64,000 nucleotides of DNA, taken from positions 19,876,999 to 19,940,998 of the forward strand of contig NC_092565.1 in assembly GCF_037975245.1 (NCBI RefSeq), written 5' to 3'. The stretch's first letter is position 1; the number at the start of each line of letters is the position of its first letter. Below the pieces are notes generated by a model. The model was not told the origin of the DNA and ran no database searches. It worked only from the letters and a program-made list of their open reading frames with translations. This document shows, in pieces, positions 21,581 through 35,038 of this stretch. This stretch comes from Apostichopus japonicus. Its lineage: Eukaryota > Echinodermata > Holothuroidea > Aspidochirotida > Stichopodidae. The translations under genes and the position numbers were made by a program.

Positions 21581-23368
21581 TGCATTCATTCTCTTAAATA
21601 AATTCTCAAGTTTTACAGTAACAGTAAAAATAGTACAAGGTGTCCTTAATCAGCAGAACTTTGCAAAGTTGATCAATCAAATTACTTTTGTTGATCTTTC
21701 GAATTGTGTATAACAATTAAATCCAAATCCCCCCCCCCCCCAAAAAAAAACCCAAATTTACATGACATTTGTCAGACTGATTGTAAACCTGATCAAATTT
21801 TGGGCTTCTTTTGGAACTTTGATTATCCCTTCCTACCATATGATTAATTCTGAACAGATGTAGAATCCATCCGTTTAATTTGCAACGATAGAGCTATGGA
21901 ACTTTCCCCTATATGCTGAATCTTCCCTTCTACGTCGTTGATCATCTTTTTGCTGCTTAGATGGTACAATAGCCTATATTAATTTACTCTCGCTTGAAAT
22001 GCGTAGTCACAGCGTTCGCATAAGACTTGTAGACTTGTCTTTTTTGTGACTAACAAACTTAATGTTTTTCAGGAGACGACCAAGATTTGACATAATTTGT
22101 TTTAACTTTGGCATTTCTTAACAAGAAAACTTACCGTTTAAGTTTATGTTTTTGAATTTGAGGAAAAGTGAATATATGCTGGATATAACGTAATTAGTCT
22201 CTCGGTTAGAGCATAATTTTGGAATGGTGTGTCGGCATTTTAAAAGGTGTGGTGACTAATGCATCTTAAATCGTCTTTGGTTACGGGGGGCCTTAAGCTA
22301 GGCTTTTTTGCCTGAAAGAAAATTTAATTTAGAGCTAACACGTACGTTAAGAAGACAAGGAAGAAAAATTCTTCACACATGGTTTGAGAAAAGGTAACAG
22401 CGTCCTCTGAGCTAAGTTGTTGCCGATTCAAAACTACTACCTCAGAACGATTGTACGAAATGAAAAAACAGAATATTGAATAAATATTAAATCAAGAAGG
22501 AAGAACCAAATAATATTATCAGGGAACCTCATGTAATCTTATATCTCATAAATCTCATCATCTCATAAATCTCATAAAATTATATGTAAATCACTAATCT
22601 AGAACTGTAATGGTGTATATCACCTTTTTGTACACAGTACCTTTTTAGTTTTTGGTAAGAAAATGATGAAACACAAACATGTCTTTGCAAAGTGAATATT
22701 AGTCTCTCGGGTGTGGGGGGGGGGGGTTGTTAGGGCCTAGTTGGACTAGTGAAACAAACCAACGAACAGTTGTTCAAACAAAATTACCATTTTTAATTAA
22801 ACATTAAAAAATTGTATGTACAAAATGGCAGGTGTATTACGTGCTATAGAACTAATTGGCACAGCTTTAGAAGTGAACAATATGATTGCATCATTTTGCC
22901 ATTGGTTTCTTGATGTGTGGTGAGTGAAGGGGTGGCAAATGGGTAGGGAGGGGGAGACAGGAGGGGTAAACATGTATTATCCTTCATGTTGCAGCCTAGT
23001 CTTGGTGTCACAACATAGTTTTCCATTCTTAATATACCATCACCTAGAACGTCAGTAGTGTGGATGTTTTACCTTTTAATTATACTGAAATCAAACATGA
23101 TTTGAACTTTGCATGGACATTTTGATTGGTTGAATCGTAAAATTAACAAACAAACAACGTGTGTGTGACATATCTAACAAACTGCTTTAATAGAAAGTTT
23201 AAGTGCTCTTAAACATTAGTGGATCACTTTGGAGAAAAGATCACAAAAAATTTAGCCCCCCAAAAAATTATTGAAGAGGTGGAAAATATGTATCATTATG
23301 TCATTGATTATTAATTATTAATTAATCATTTTTTCTATCAGTCTTTCACTTTCTTTTGCTTTTTACAG

Positions 23369-23449
23369 GCACAGCTGCTGGAAGGTGTTTACAGAAAATA
23401 TAATTTTTATGTAATTCATGTTGACTATCGAGCAGACAGTGTTCGAGAT
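23369..23449 (+). CDS. Xylosyltransferase-like gene, exon B
   Basis: 81 bases, 27 whole codons, between tttttacag and gtaagt. It encodes AQLLEGVYRKYNFYVIHVDY and the residues to VRD. The IHVD motif is shared by GT14 enzymes (in xylosyltransferases it follows an aromatic FYYI-type strand) and lies in the nucleotide-sugar region. Confidence 0.85.
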
Positions 23450-24411
23450 GTAAGTAAATATTAAAAATATGTATAGACATTTTAACAATCTGGTCTTTTC
23501 AGACTCTTGAGACAATTAAAGGGATGTTGCTCAATATTGGTTGATTTGATAAAGTTTCTGTGAATGTTACATAGATATTGATCGAAAGTCTTTAAAACAA
23601 ACCATATTATATATATATTAATATTTCACAAATCTGATCTTTTTACTGTAAAATATATTATAATTAAACATGTTTCTATAAGAAATAAGGAGTAACACTT
23701 GTTTCTTTGCTTTGTTTGTCAAGGACATCTCTTAAAAAATGGGATGAATTTGCCTTTTGAAAGGGCAAAGAAATATTGGCAAAAGCAATATTTCCAATCA
23801 GTCATAGTCAAGAACGTCTTTTCCCATCATGCATTACTTTAATCGACTTGAACCTTCTAAATTTATTTATTCCTTTTTATGTAGGTTTTTCATCTGTTCA
23901 TAAAATGTATGCTATTTCTTTCATTTATGATTTAACTTTGTGAAATAATGTTAAGAAAAAAGTTCCAAAAATAGGTAACTTTGACTAATTGTGATCACCC
24001 TTCCCTCGTCCCCCACCCCTTCCACTCCTCACCTTCCCAGGAGTCCCAAGTCTCATACAGTAGCAATTTACTCTTCACATACAATACAAAAAAATAATTA
24101 AGACAGTTGGTTCTACACAGTTGCATATTAGAGGACAGTTAACCACAATTTGATAGTTAGAGGGTGGATAAAGTATGGTATCATAGGGTTGAGGAAGAAG
24201 TGAATGGGAAGACGAGTAGATGGAGGAGGGGTAAGGGGGAGGAGGGGGGGAGGGAATTATCAAGGAACTGAAGGCTTCTCAAGCTTTCTTATATATAGCT
24301 GCTCACAATATACATAAATGTTTATTCATTCTACACAGTTTTCACATGTGCAGCCACTTTTTATCATACATATAAAAAGTTGACGTTTTATTTCTCTGAT
24401 TCCTCCATCAG
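23450..24411 (+). other. Intron between exons B and C
   Basis: 962 bases, AT-rich, with a G/A-rich patch at 24215-24255. Nothing else recognised. Confidence 0.7.
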
Positions 24412-24531
24412 TACTTGGTCAAGAGGGCAGAGGAAATTAGTGGTGAAATAGATAACGTTCATGTGCTTCCAAAAAGTAGATCTTTCATCGCATCCTGGGG
24501 ATCGTATGATATCGTCAGAGCTGAAACAGAG
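24412..24531 (+). CDS. Xylosyltransferase-like gene, exon C
   Basis: 120 bases, 40 codons, between ctccatcag and gtgagt. It encodes YLVKRAEEISGEIDNVHVLP then SRSFIASWGSYDIVRAETE. The SWG block corresponds to the conserved Trp-Gly of GT14 enzymes ahead of the helix leading to WDF. Confidence 0.85.
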
Positions 24532-27500
24532 GTGAGTTGTTTCTACAAGTCAATCCGGCTATCAAGTCTGTAAAGTTCTTTCCCATCGGGTAAACAAGGC
24601 CAGAGACTGCCTGCCCTTTTGAACTTATGGAATAGTTTCTTTGCTGGTCACTAATTAGCTCTGAGTGCATTTTTCATTTCTTGAATTCTTTGAAAATTAG
24701 GTCACTTTTCTTAAAGGTCAAGTTTGTCACAGTCATTGTATCTGTTCCCTGGATCATCATATCTATAACATGAGTATCGTTGCTTTATATCCCTTTGTGA
24801 TTGGGAGGTGTGGGAACCACCTTGTCCCATTGGTACCCCTCTCTGCCGTATCACATGACCCCTCTCTCTCTCCCATAGCACATGACCCCTCCCTGTAGCA
24901 GGAGGCAACATCTCAATATTTGTTTAAGTCTGCTCAAAAAGAATTACGATCTTGCAGCCTGTCGTAGTGAAATTGTTCATTACACAATTCCTCTACAGGA
25001 ACAAACACTCCTTAGTCATCATAATGATCCCTGAAGGCAAATGGGCTTGTATGCAATGGAAGCGTACATACTGTGATAGATCTATAATGTACACGAACAA
25101 AATCAAATGATGTAACTCTTAACTAATATACTACAACAACATGACTGAAGCAGGAATTATCTCTGTAGACTAGTATATTCAGGCCTGGATGGCATGCAAT
25201 GCACAATACTGTGAGTCATGACTCCCTTACATGCGTCTTTTAAGTGTTTGTCATATATTATACTCTTGTTTAAAAGGTTGTGTCCGTCGAATGCAAGCAG
25301 TTTCAAGGTTTTGCACCCCTAGCTAAAACGTTTGGTCAGAGATGCAGAATCTTGCATTTTAAGCAATACTGTCTTCCCCTCCCCGATCCCATGAAGAATA
25401 AGCCACCTTCTCCTGTCCTCCCTCAATTAGCTATTCTACGTACATGTTAGATCTTCTATCAGATTTGTCATGTGAACTAAATTGTAATTTTTTCAGGGAA
25501 AGACAACTTCTCTCCTCCCAATTGAATCCTAGGTTCCTTCTCAACCCATACTATACCATGCCCTCACTCAACCCCTTCCCAATCCCTCCTCCAACCCCCT
25601 CCCCCCCCCAACACAAGCCACAGTAAAGGAGGATTCAACTTTTAATTTTGAAAGCTGAAGTAATTTGAGAGCTAATTAATTTTATTAATTAATAATTAAT
25701 ATTAAAAGATGACAGACAGTCATCAGTGTGGCTTGTCTTTTGATGCCATTTTGATTTATTTTTTATGACAAAACCAATAACGAGAACTTACCGTGGGGAA
25801 ATAAATTCAGTGAGGTATTGAAGGACTGCTCTAATTGTTATCGCTTTTGCCTACTTTTGCAGTCATAAAATATCTAATACATAAATACCAATGTTACTCT
25901 GGGAACAGCATCAAAATAAAAGAATTGAAAATTTTTAATTAATGGATTATCATAAACAAGTAGGACTTAACAGAAGGACATATATAAATGACCATCTTTG
26001 AAGCTGAATGGAAGTTTCAGACATTTTGCATATTTTAAAGCCAAAAATAACTAGCGAAAAAAACCTCCCATTGTAGGTCTAAGAAATCTATGCCACACTC
26101 TGAACTGTTTAGTTTGAATGATCTCTCCAACCTCCACCTATTCCTTCTCCTCATCTTCTTCTTGAGGCCATCCTCAAGTGGAATAGGGTCAGTCTTCATT
26201 TTCTGGGGGTCAGATGCAGTTCTTTAGTTTCACGTTGTTTCCGTTTTGAGCTGAACACCTGCTAAATTGGATTTCCAAATTTATTTCCGAAAATGGTTAA
26301 ATTCAGCTCCTCGCCTAAGGAGCAGGTGGTAGAAAATATTCTTGGGGAAAGTTCAAGGCTTCCTCTTGAAAGCATTACAATGTTTTGATCAGTCCCTCAC
26401 TGCAGTCAACGTTATAAATGTGCAATTGATGAGATAGACCTGTAAATGAAAATGAAAATTTGTTTTGATGCATGCTTCCATTCTCTCTAGCACTCAATCG
26501 GCTAGAAGACTGTAATGTCAACGAATCTGACCGCGAGTTTTATTTGATGGTTCAAGTCTTTATTGGTTATTCCATTCAGCTATTGTAGCTCCCGAAGACG
26601 TTTCGAACTACATTAACAAATGTTGTTCATCGACAGAATATTAACGAAAGAGATTTCAATAAAGACGAAAGTTTATCGCATATGTTCAAAATTTTATGTT
26701 TAAAAAGTCTTATAATAACCGTTGCAGGGAAATTTTGTACGATGTCTTTTCGAAGAGATCCGTCGACAGTTAAAGGAACTCAAATGTGCCTGGAAACAAC
26801 ATGACTGCTCATTTTATTTTTGTTACAAAATCAACACAAAATATAGCTTTAAATACTCCCTAAATCATGTACATCGGCCTAGCTAGAACAGGAATTCAGA
26901 GTTTAAATAATAAAATGTCAAATTTTTTTCCTGTAAAACTTAGACAATCGCGACAGCAGAGAAATTTGTCGAACAGGCTTCAATATCTACTATACTTGGT
27001 TTAATTCAGAGGTCCGTTGTTTATTGTGCATATAGCATTTATAACAACATGTTTTCATACCCATGATGCAACACTAGATCTCTTAATCAACAGATAGTTA
27101 TTACCTATGATTGCTGAATGTGGATTCAGAATCAATCAATCAATTACTAAACTCATGATGGAGAATGTAATATAGTCAGGTTGCCTCTACTTCATTAGTC
27201 TTAATTTATAAAAAAATAGAAAATGGGTAGATATAATTGATTTGATTTCAAATCAAGGTTTGCTATATGAAAAATAATCTGGCACAATACACTTACAATT
27301 GTCTGTCAGTCCATCCCCCCCCAAACAAATTTATGATAAAAGAAATTTAGCCAATAGAAATTGAATTTCAGATGCTCTTTTAATTAGAAAATGTCTGCTT
27401 GTTTTTCTGGCGTAATCTCTGTTATCAATATGTACCGTATCAAGATAACAGTCAGGTAGGCTGGTGGAAGTCAGCATTAGGCTCACAACATTGATATTCC

Positions 27501-27839
27501 CATGGCAGGGTTTAATCATTGCACATAGTTGATATAAATTCTCCGCACCAAACAGAGCAAGCCACACCCGGATAGTATCAGCAAGAAAGGAAATGAAAGG
27601 AAAAGAAATTTGTTTGAAATTATATTGTTTGATTATATTTGATGATAGCATCTGGGTACCAGCAGAGTGAAAAAGCTCATTTTCTTTATGATGCACAAAT
27701 CGTTTATCAGGCAGTAGTCAGTACCAAAACGTGCATCTCTGATGCGTTGTCAAAGGCCAAGTGGTATCTACGTGTAAGTTTCAGCATACTGTGTGTTTGT
27801 GATGCTTTGTTTGTGGATCAGTGTGATTGATTACAAGAA

Positions 27840-28300
27840 ACATATTGTTTGTTGTAGAGGTCAAAGGTCATTTGAGGTCGCTAGAAGTCAAGCAGAAAAA
27901 CGACGACATGGTCACTGCAATAGTAAGCTTGGATGAATTTCGTATGCATTATGTGGATCCATCCAAATTAATTCAATAACCTCGCTGTTCTTATGAATAT
28001 CAAAGTCATTTGAGGTCACCAGAGCTTAAAGTCTAAAACCTTGTAAACTTAACAGAAGAATCCCAAAAGTAGCAGACCTTACAACTGGTACATTAAATCC
28101 ACCATAGTGTTTGCAAGAACTGTAGTGTTTGTTGTGGAGGTCAAAGGTCATTTCAGGGTAAAAAGGGTCAACATTGCTCTCATACTTCTAAACACAATAG
28201 TTCCAAATGTAAAGCAGGGATGAAGACATGTGTTCAAAAGCCTTGTTGATCACCTGAAGTCAACAGTTGTCAAAACCTGAAAACCTTGTATCAAGTACTA
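27840..28300 (+). repeat. AGGTCA-bearing dispersed repeat
   Basis: Roughly 280-bp units with gaggtcaaaggtcattt (27857 and 28137), a gaggtcaccagag-like block, aaaaccttgtaaactt-like blocks and cttggatgaattt. Related sequence recurs at 56530-57600 and 59270-59600. Each AGGTCAAAGGTCA is a perfect one-base-spaced direct repeat of a nuclear receptor half-site; function is not shown. Confidence 0.65.
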
Positions 28301-28766
28301 CTTTAAGATGTTTTTATATAACAGTTGGCAAGATTCACTATATAAGTCTTTTTGGCTTTCTGGTTATGAAGCTTTGCACTAATGTCCGGGTACATATATA
28401 CACATGCAGTTTAGAAAGTGGGTCACATGTATCATATGTCAGGAAGCAATCAACAACCAGCACAAAGAGGAAAACAAAAAGCTATCCAAGAAGAAAGTCT
28501 CCCTGATTAATATCGTAGACCAGAAATGTCTATCAATTGTGACAAAAGTAACAAATGCTTTAATCTACAAATAAATTTTACCCCCCTCCCCCCCCAAGAA
28601 AAAAAAAAAATTCAGACTTGGAAAAATGATTTAACAACGAGATTTTCAAGAACCATTGTGGTGGAATGGTTTGGCCTCACTCCTGGAATATCCATTTTAA
28701 TTCTAGCCACCCACATCCATGATTAAACCCACAGCTGATAGACTCATTCCAATTCAAAGTATTTTT

Positions 28767-29034
28767 GTAGGTCTCTGTTGGACACCTGTTCTCTTGGCGG
28801 TTGGAGGGGTAACATTAGGGGATTCTATAACCCACTCTGCTAAACAGCTCTCTTAAAGCAGTTTATTTAATTCTGGTGTCTATTGTCACAGTTATGTCAT
28901 GGGTTTTTTTAGGTCACTGTTGGACACCTGTTCCATTGGCAGTTGGGAGGCATAACATTAGGGAGTCTATAAAACCCACTCTGCTAAACAGGTCTCTTAA
29001 AGTAGTTTATTTAATTCTGGTGTCTATTTGTCAT
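28767..29034 (+). repeat. Tandem duplication, about 140-bp unit
   Basis: aggtctctgttggacacctg at 28770 recurs as aggtcactgttggacacctg at 28911, followed in both by taacatta, cactctgctaaacag and tttatttaattctggtgtct. Two copies with few differences. Confidence 0.9.
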
Positions 29035-32000
29035 GTTTTGTCTGTAGACTTGACATTTTCTCTTCAGAACTTGATGTCAGTAGATAGACCAATCTACAGC
29101 ATCAATCCACAACATTTTTTAGGCCACAGCCTAACAAAACTTGATATTTTTGTCAGTGACCCATCGATCGTTACTCCCACCCCCTCCACCTTTCAATGGT
29201 GACATCTATTGAGACAATGTCACTGGAAGATGGTACTTTATTTGATGGCTGGCTCTGTTCCCTAGCTTCAAGCTTGTCCTGCGATCTGGGCTAGAAGAAT
29301 TAACACTGTCCGCCTGAGATTAGCAGAGGGCCATCTTGTCCAACGTGTTACGATACCTTATACTTAAGAGAAGTTCATTTTTCTTGCGGTATCTGAAACG
29401 ATCTTCATCATCAAAAATTCATTTAGGATCCAAACATAGATTGCAGACTGTCAATCAACAATCTACATGTTTCTTTCACCTGCAGTCCAATTGTCCCAAA
29501 TTTGGCTACCACAAATAAGCGGAAGATAGTTTTGGGGTAGTGGGAGGAGCTATTAGGAACTCATGGTCTCCCAACTTAAAAGAATATTTACTTTTAGTCC
29601 CCAAAATTTCTGTAATGGCAAATCTGTCCTTCATCATGATACACACATTTGAATATTACTGTGACAATTTGCAGTAGCAATTTCCACCATTTAGTTTGAA
29701 GTTCATCAACCTTGTATGAATCCGCTAGCCTAATATGACAAAAGGGCAAAACCTTTTTTTTTCCTTGAAAGAAATATTTAAGTCAAGTTGCCTTTCAGTA
29801 TTGTGATAATTAGTATGTGTGAAAAGTACACAATGTAACACATTACACTAGATAGCCCTGTTGCCATCAGCTACAGTGTTCAACCAAAAAATTGCTGTAT
29901 GCAAAAACTGTATTTCATCTAAATGAAAACAAAAACCAGAAAATTGTCCATTTGGGTGTAAAAATCTCACATTATCCGGAGGATGATTGGATATGGAGAT
30001 TTAATATTGAGTAAGTTTTTAAGTGTGCCTACAGTGTAGCTTCCTATTCCACACAGAATTACCTGTCAATATTACAGGACTTACTGGAGACTGACTGCCT
30101 TAGGTCAAAGGCTGCACACAGCATGCTCCATTCCCTGAGATACTGGCTGGTTACAAAAGATATCCCAGATATTTTCAACAGTCACAGCTGCCGATAAGTT
30201 TTAAGCTAGGTATCTGTCATCGAAATGATGATACCTTTAAAGGAGTAAGAAGTTTTAACTCTCATGAATAAAAAAAGGATATAAATATCAGTCAATTTGA
30301 AGAGTCTCAATTTTAACGGAATACAGAAGCTTACAAGGGTATCAAATGAATCTAAAAACCATGTGCAAACATGGCAATACATACGTATATATTAAAGAAT
30401 TATGTATTCTAAGCAACTCACATAATTTGTCTTTCAAAGTAATGTTTGTTTACTTTAAAAGAAAAACATTATGTCTCTTGCATGCTTCCTGTTGAATATA
30501 CAGGAATATTATTATTGTTTTTGAAGTTATATTTTCTTTGTATCTCAGTTTTGTTTATGTTTGTTTGTTTATGTTTTGTTATGTTTTGTTCTGAATACTT
30601 CTCTTCTGTAATACCAATGAGGATCTGACCCCTTCAGCAGAATTGTTTTGCACCTAAATGTGCGGTCGAAGCTGTGAAACAAAGAAGTATAAAAGACACC
30701 AACAACCAAGATGTTGAAGTCTATAAACCATTGTATTCCTTTAACTTGCACATTCCTAGTAGCTGAGTAAAAGATATTTATGAATACCTCATGATGTCAT
30801 AATTGGCACCTATGAGGCAAAATGAAAACAATCAATATGTTTATGTTAATCCAATCAGTCATGACAAACCTCCAGTGGCAATACAGGATAAAAATGTGGT
30901 TTACCAAACCATTCAGTACCCCCCCCCCCCACACAGACACATACACACAACATCTTTCTCTTTGCTTCAAGGAGTAACCTTGTTATTTTGTGTGGTCTAG
31001 ACTCTTTATGCTTGCAAGAACTCTTTTATCACTCTCTATATTTTTTGTTTTGTTTCCATTAACTGTAAAATGTGAATGTTGTATTTCTTTTACCAGTCAG
31101 GATTTTATGCTCTCAGCCTCAGGTTATGAGGTCATCAAAGTACTTCCATGTCTTCTTCTTCCAATTTAACCTGCACTCTTTATGAGGTTTATGCCAACAC
31201 CAGACAAAATGTCATTCTGCTGTTAGATGCACAGGCTTAGAGGTAAAAAAGTGAGAATTAGTCCAGGCAGCATTGTCTATCAGTCAGTCTAAATATGAAT
31301 TAAAAAATTATAATGTAGCGATTTTTTTTTTTTTACATTTTTTTGGAAATGTAAAGAGAGCAATTAATCCCACATAACTTTATAGAGCAGACGGTATAAA
31401 ATGGTAAAGACCAAACTATCACATCTTGCAGTATTAGCAACATCACGAAAAGACAATAAAGATAAAAAAAAAGGCAGAAACATGACAAAAAGATAACTTT
31501 TGCAAACCTGAATTAATATCATGATATGTTGTAAATTATATATTGTCCTGCTTGAAAGTGAGAAATCAGATTTGGCTGCTACTGTATGCATAAATTTTAT
31601 TTCTTTCCTGTTTTTCTTGTGTTCATATTCTCCTTTTCCGATATGTTGTTATTTGATATCCGTGGCCATTTCATCTGTTTCTCGTTGCTTAGGCAGCAAA
31701 AAGGACTGCGGTTTTCATATTAACTCATTTTAAGTATAAAATCCTACACTAAGTTGAAGTGCTCAAGTTATAAATTGAAAGCGGGCGGATTGAATGACCA
31801 CTTATTCAGAACCGTCCATGAACCAGGAGGGTCAATCCATCTTGACTTGAACGGAGGCCGCTTGAAAACTGTCATCACAAATCCCCCCCAACCACTCCCC
31901 ACCCCCCCAAGAAAAAGAAAACAGACAAAGTAATAAGCACTTGACATTGAATGAAAGAGGCAAAATTTACTTCAGTTTCAGTATTGATGATGTTTGACCT

Positions 32001-34671
32001 AGATACATTTAGACATTTGCACCATTCTATTCACTCTTCATAGGATTAATTAGAGATAGAAATGTTGGTGTTTTGAATGATAATATTCAAGATGACTTTG
32101 GTGTTAATTTAGGAGTGGAATTTTAAAGAATTTCTACTTCACAGTGTGTTAGTTTGGACTGATATATGAATACAGTTCTGTACATAAAATGTTGTTGATG
32201 GAGAATGTTGTGACTCATTCACTCCTAAGTTTGAAGAGCAAGCTGTGAAATTATATTGTCATGTTGAGTTTGAAATATTTTTAGAAAAGATGACAAAAAT
32301 TTACCGAAGCTATTGAATTTAATAGATCCGTTGTCATAGCGCTGGACATCAAGCTTGCTAGCTATTTAAAGGATGACATTATAACCCTTAAATTAATTTT
32401 CACCCCCCCCCCATTAAAAACCAGCATTATCAGTCCAGATTGTATATTCATAACACTTTAAAAATATCCGAGAAATGTACCACCCTTACGTCAGTCCCTC
32501 AGATGCATAATAACAAAAGGTAATGGAATAACATAAAGACAAAATGACATGTTTATGTTTTGCAAACTTGTCAAGTACAAATCAGTTTTGGAATGTCATT
32601 CTAATCATGCTGTGTTGTTTTATATGAACTTAAAATGTATTGTTGAAGTTGTTAAGAGTTGATGAAACAATGGAGTGACATTAACATTCAGGCCTGAAGC
32701 CAAAGCCATCAAAACATTTAGCCTCAAAGGAGCATTCCAGATATTCAGCATATTTTATCGGTGAATAGGAGGAAAGGTAAACGAAATATTTTACCAGCAC
32801 TGATAATTTTACTACTGCTTGGAATGAAACAGATCTAGACTAAATTTCTGCCTAAAATAATCCTTTTTTTTTCTTCTCCTGAGGAATGGGATCTCTCATA
32901 TATAGCTGAATGGATTTAATTGCAGACCTAGAGTGAAATGCATCCATGGGCTCCTCTTTGTAGTAATATCAAAGCAAAAAGTGCCAGTGCTTTTATATTT
33001 TTTATGATATCCCTACACATTAATGACAAAGATCTCCACAAGTCTTACAGTTTTGCTTGATTTTTGAAAGTTTTGTTCAGATTTTACACAATCCCACGTA
33101 TGCGGACAGAACGGTTTAGGCGATCATTTTTACGTAGAAGTATTAAAACTTTGAATTGTATGATACATAGATAACTTTTTTAACCTATTTCTGAGATGCT
33201 GTAGTCCATTTTATTATATTGTCATTTTATGATGAATATCAATAAATTTTACTTTACTTTTACTTACTTTACTTTAGATTGGCCAGTCCCCTTCTGTCAT
33301 TCATACCAATTTTTAAGACTTACTCGGGAAATGCTACACAGCTGAGTAGCATTTCCATGCAGTACTTAACAGTCACAGCAGGTATAATACAGTATGTGTG
33401 CAAACATCAGTGGCAGAAATATGCTGCTTACACATCTTATGGCAACTTCCTGGTAATTTTAATCCTTCAACCTTCCTTTGTCAAATCACATCCCATACTA
33501 TATATAATCTACTGTGAGGAAATATGATAGTTTAATATAATTTAATGTGGACACACTGGCCTTCCAGTGTTAGACCCATGCATGGATACAGTAAAACAAC
33601 AGGTAGCCATGGAGATTAATCAATTTTTCACTGTTTTTGATTTCCTTGGTGATATAAGTTGCAGGTCTAACCTGAGGTGTCAACTTGATATTTAGAGTCT
33701 GTCTGTTCCAATGTTTGTAATGTAAATGATATTTTGTGCCTGCGTACTTTTTTTTGCCAGAAATTCACCAAATTTTTGTTGCTATAGTCTGTCTTTTTGA
33801 CTTTTACATCGATTGGCAACTGTGGCTAAGGATACTTCAAAGCTACTAGGAGGGAAAGTATATTCATGATGTATTGATTTGAATTTTAAAAACATTGTTA
33901 ACCTTAATTTTGAACATTTGATTGTACTAGTCCTCTGCCCTAGTAATAATGAATGGGATATAGTGTAATAATTATGTTATTTTCTCATCTATCAAATTAA
34001 AAGAAAATAGTAATTGTTAAACTGCTTTAGTCATGAACTTTTCCTTCAAAGAATTAACAACCTTTACACATATCTTGAGAGTGTTAAGTCAATCAAACCA
34101 CGTCTGCTAATAGATTCCACCGACTTCCTTTACTCAACTCTCAATAGAAAACTTGAATAATTCAACAGAATCTACTCAGATTATCAAAAGGTTATGACCT
34201 TTTTCTTTGGCTGTTCCATCACCAAAAAAAACTTTATTTATTGAGTCAACATACATTCCATCCAAAATGCCCTATGAATGCTGGTATACTTGCAATCAAA
34301 ACACGTGCTATGTTTTTTCATATGGTATACACATAATGTAACTCAAAATAAAACAAATTTGTTAATATAAATGTCAGAAAAGTTGTTGTAAGTGATATGC
34401 ATACAAACATGTATACTTACATTATTGGGGGTTTGAAAATATTGTAAATTTCCAGATTATTTCAGGCACAGTGTAGAGGGCAAGGGTTGGGGACGGAGGG
34501 GGGGGTTTGGGGGGGGGGGCGAACAAAGAGGGGAACTAATTTCTACTGCTAGTTAAACTTTGAAGTTATCATGCAGATAGCTGTTTAGCTCAACAAAGAA
34601 CTATAAGGACTGATTAGCATAGGTTTACATACTGTACAGTTTACTGCCGGTTACTCACAGGTTTTTAGTAG

Positions 34672-34708
34672 GATTTGCTTCGCTCCTAAATTTCTTAACT
34701 GTCTCCAG
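34672..34708 (+). repeat. Degraded DIRS left-end-like fragment beside a MITE
   Basis: atttgcttcgctcctaaatt then cttaactgtctcc, similar to the DIRS left end. It lies directly left of the MITE at 34719. Confidence 0.45.
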
Positions 34709-34710
34709 AT

Positions 34711-35038
34711 GTCTTATGCATAGGCGTAGGAGGCGGGGGAGGAGCCCCCCCCCCAACCAAACATTTTTGTGAAAATTTGGGCAATATGATGAGAATTTTT
34801 CGGGCACCTACTGAAAAAAAAATTTTGGAATGTGTTTTTCAATGGTTAAACTGATATTATTATTATCATTATTATTGTAACAACTTCCCCAATAATTCTA
34901 ACCGATGCATGCCTATATGATATGAACATGAACATGTCGAACGTGCGTGGAGCGTGCGGAAAATTTTGGTTATATTTTTCTGGCAAGTCGTTACAGCCCC
35001 CCCAAATCAAATAGGGCTCCTACGCCTATGGTCTTATA
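34711..35038. mobile_element. hAT-like MITE with near-perfect 8-bp target duplication
   Basis: The element 34719-35030 (312 bp) begins cataggcgtagga and ends tcctacgcctatg, exact complements. Flanks are GTCTTATG and GTCTTATA (7 of 8 identical). The interior is AT-rich with C runs near both ends and has no ORF. Confidence 0.82.

Larger units (their letters stand above)
19616..23368 (+). other. Intron after exon A
   Basis: About 3.8 kb, phase 0. It holds the 22-bp minisatellite (20044-20146), a block of local duplications at 20165-20815, the 13-bp G-rich minisatellite (21453-21580), C/G runs at 21001, 21731 and 22717, and no further exon candidate. Confidence 0.65.
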
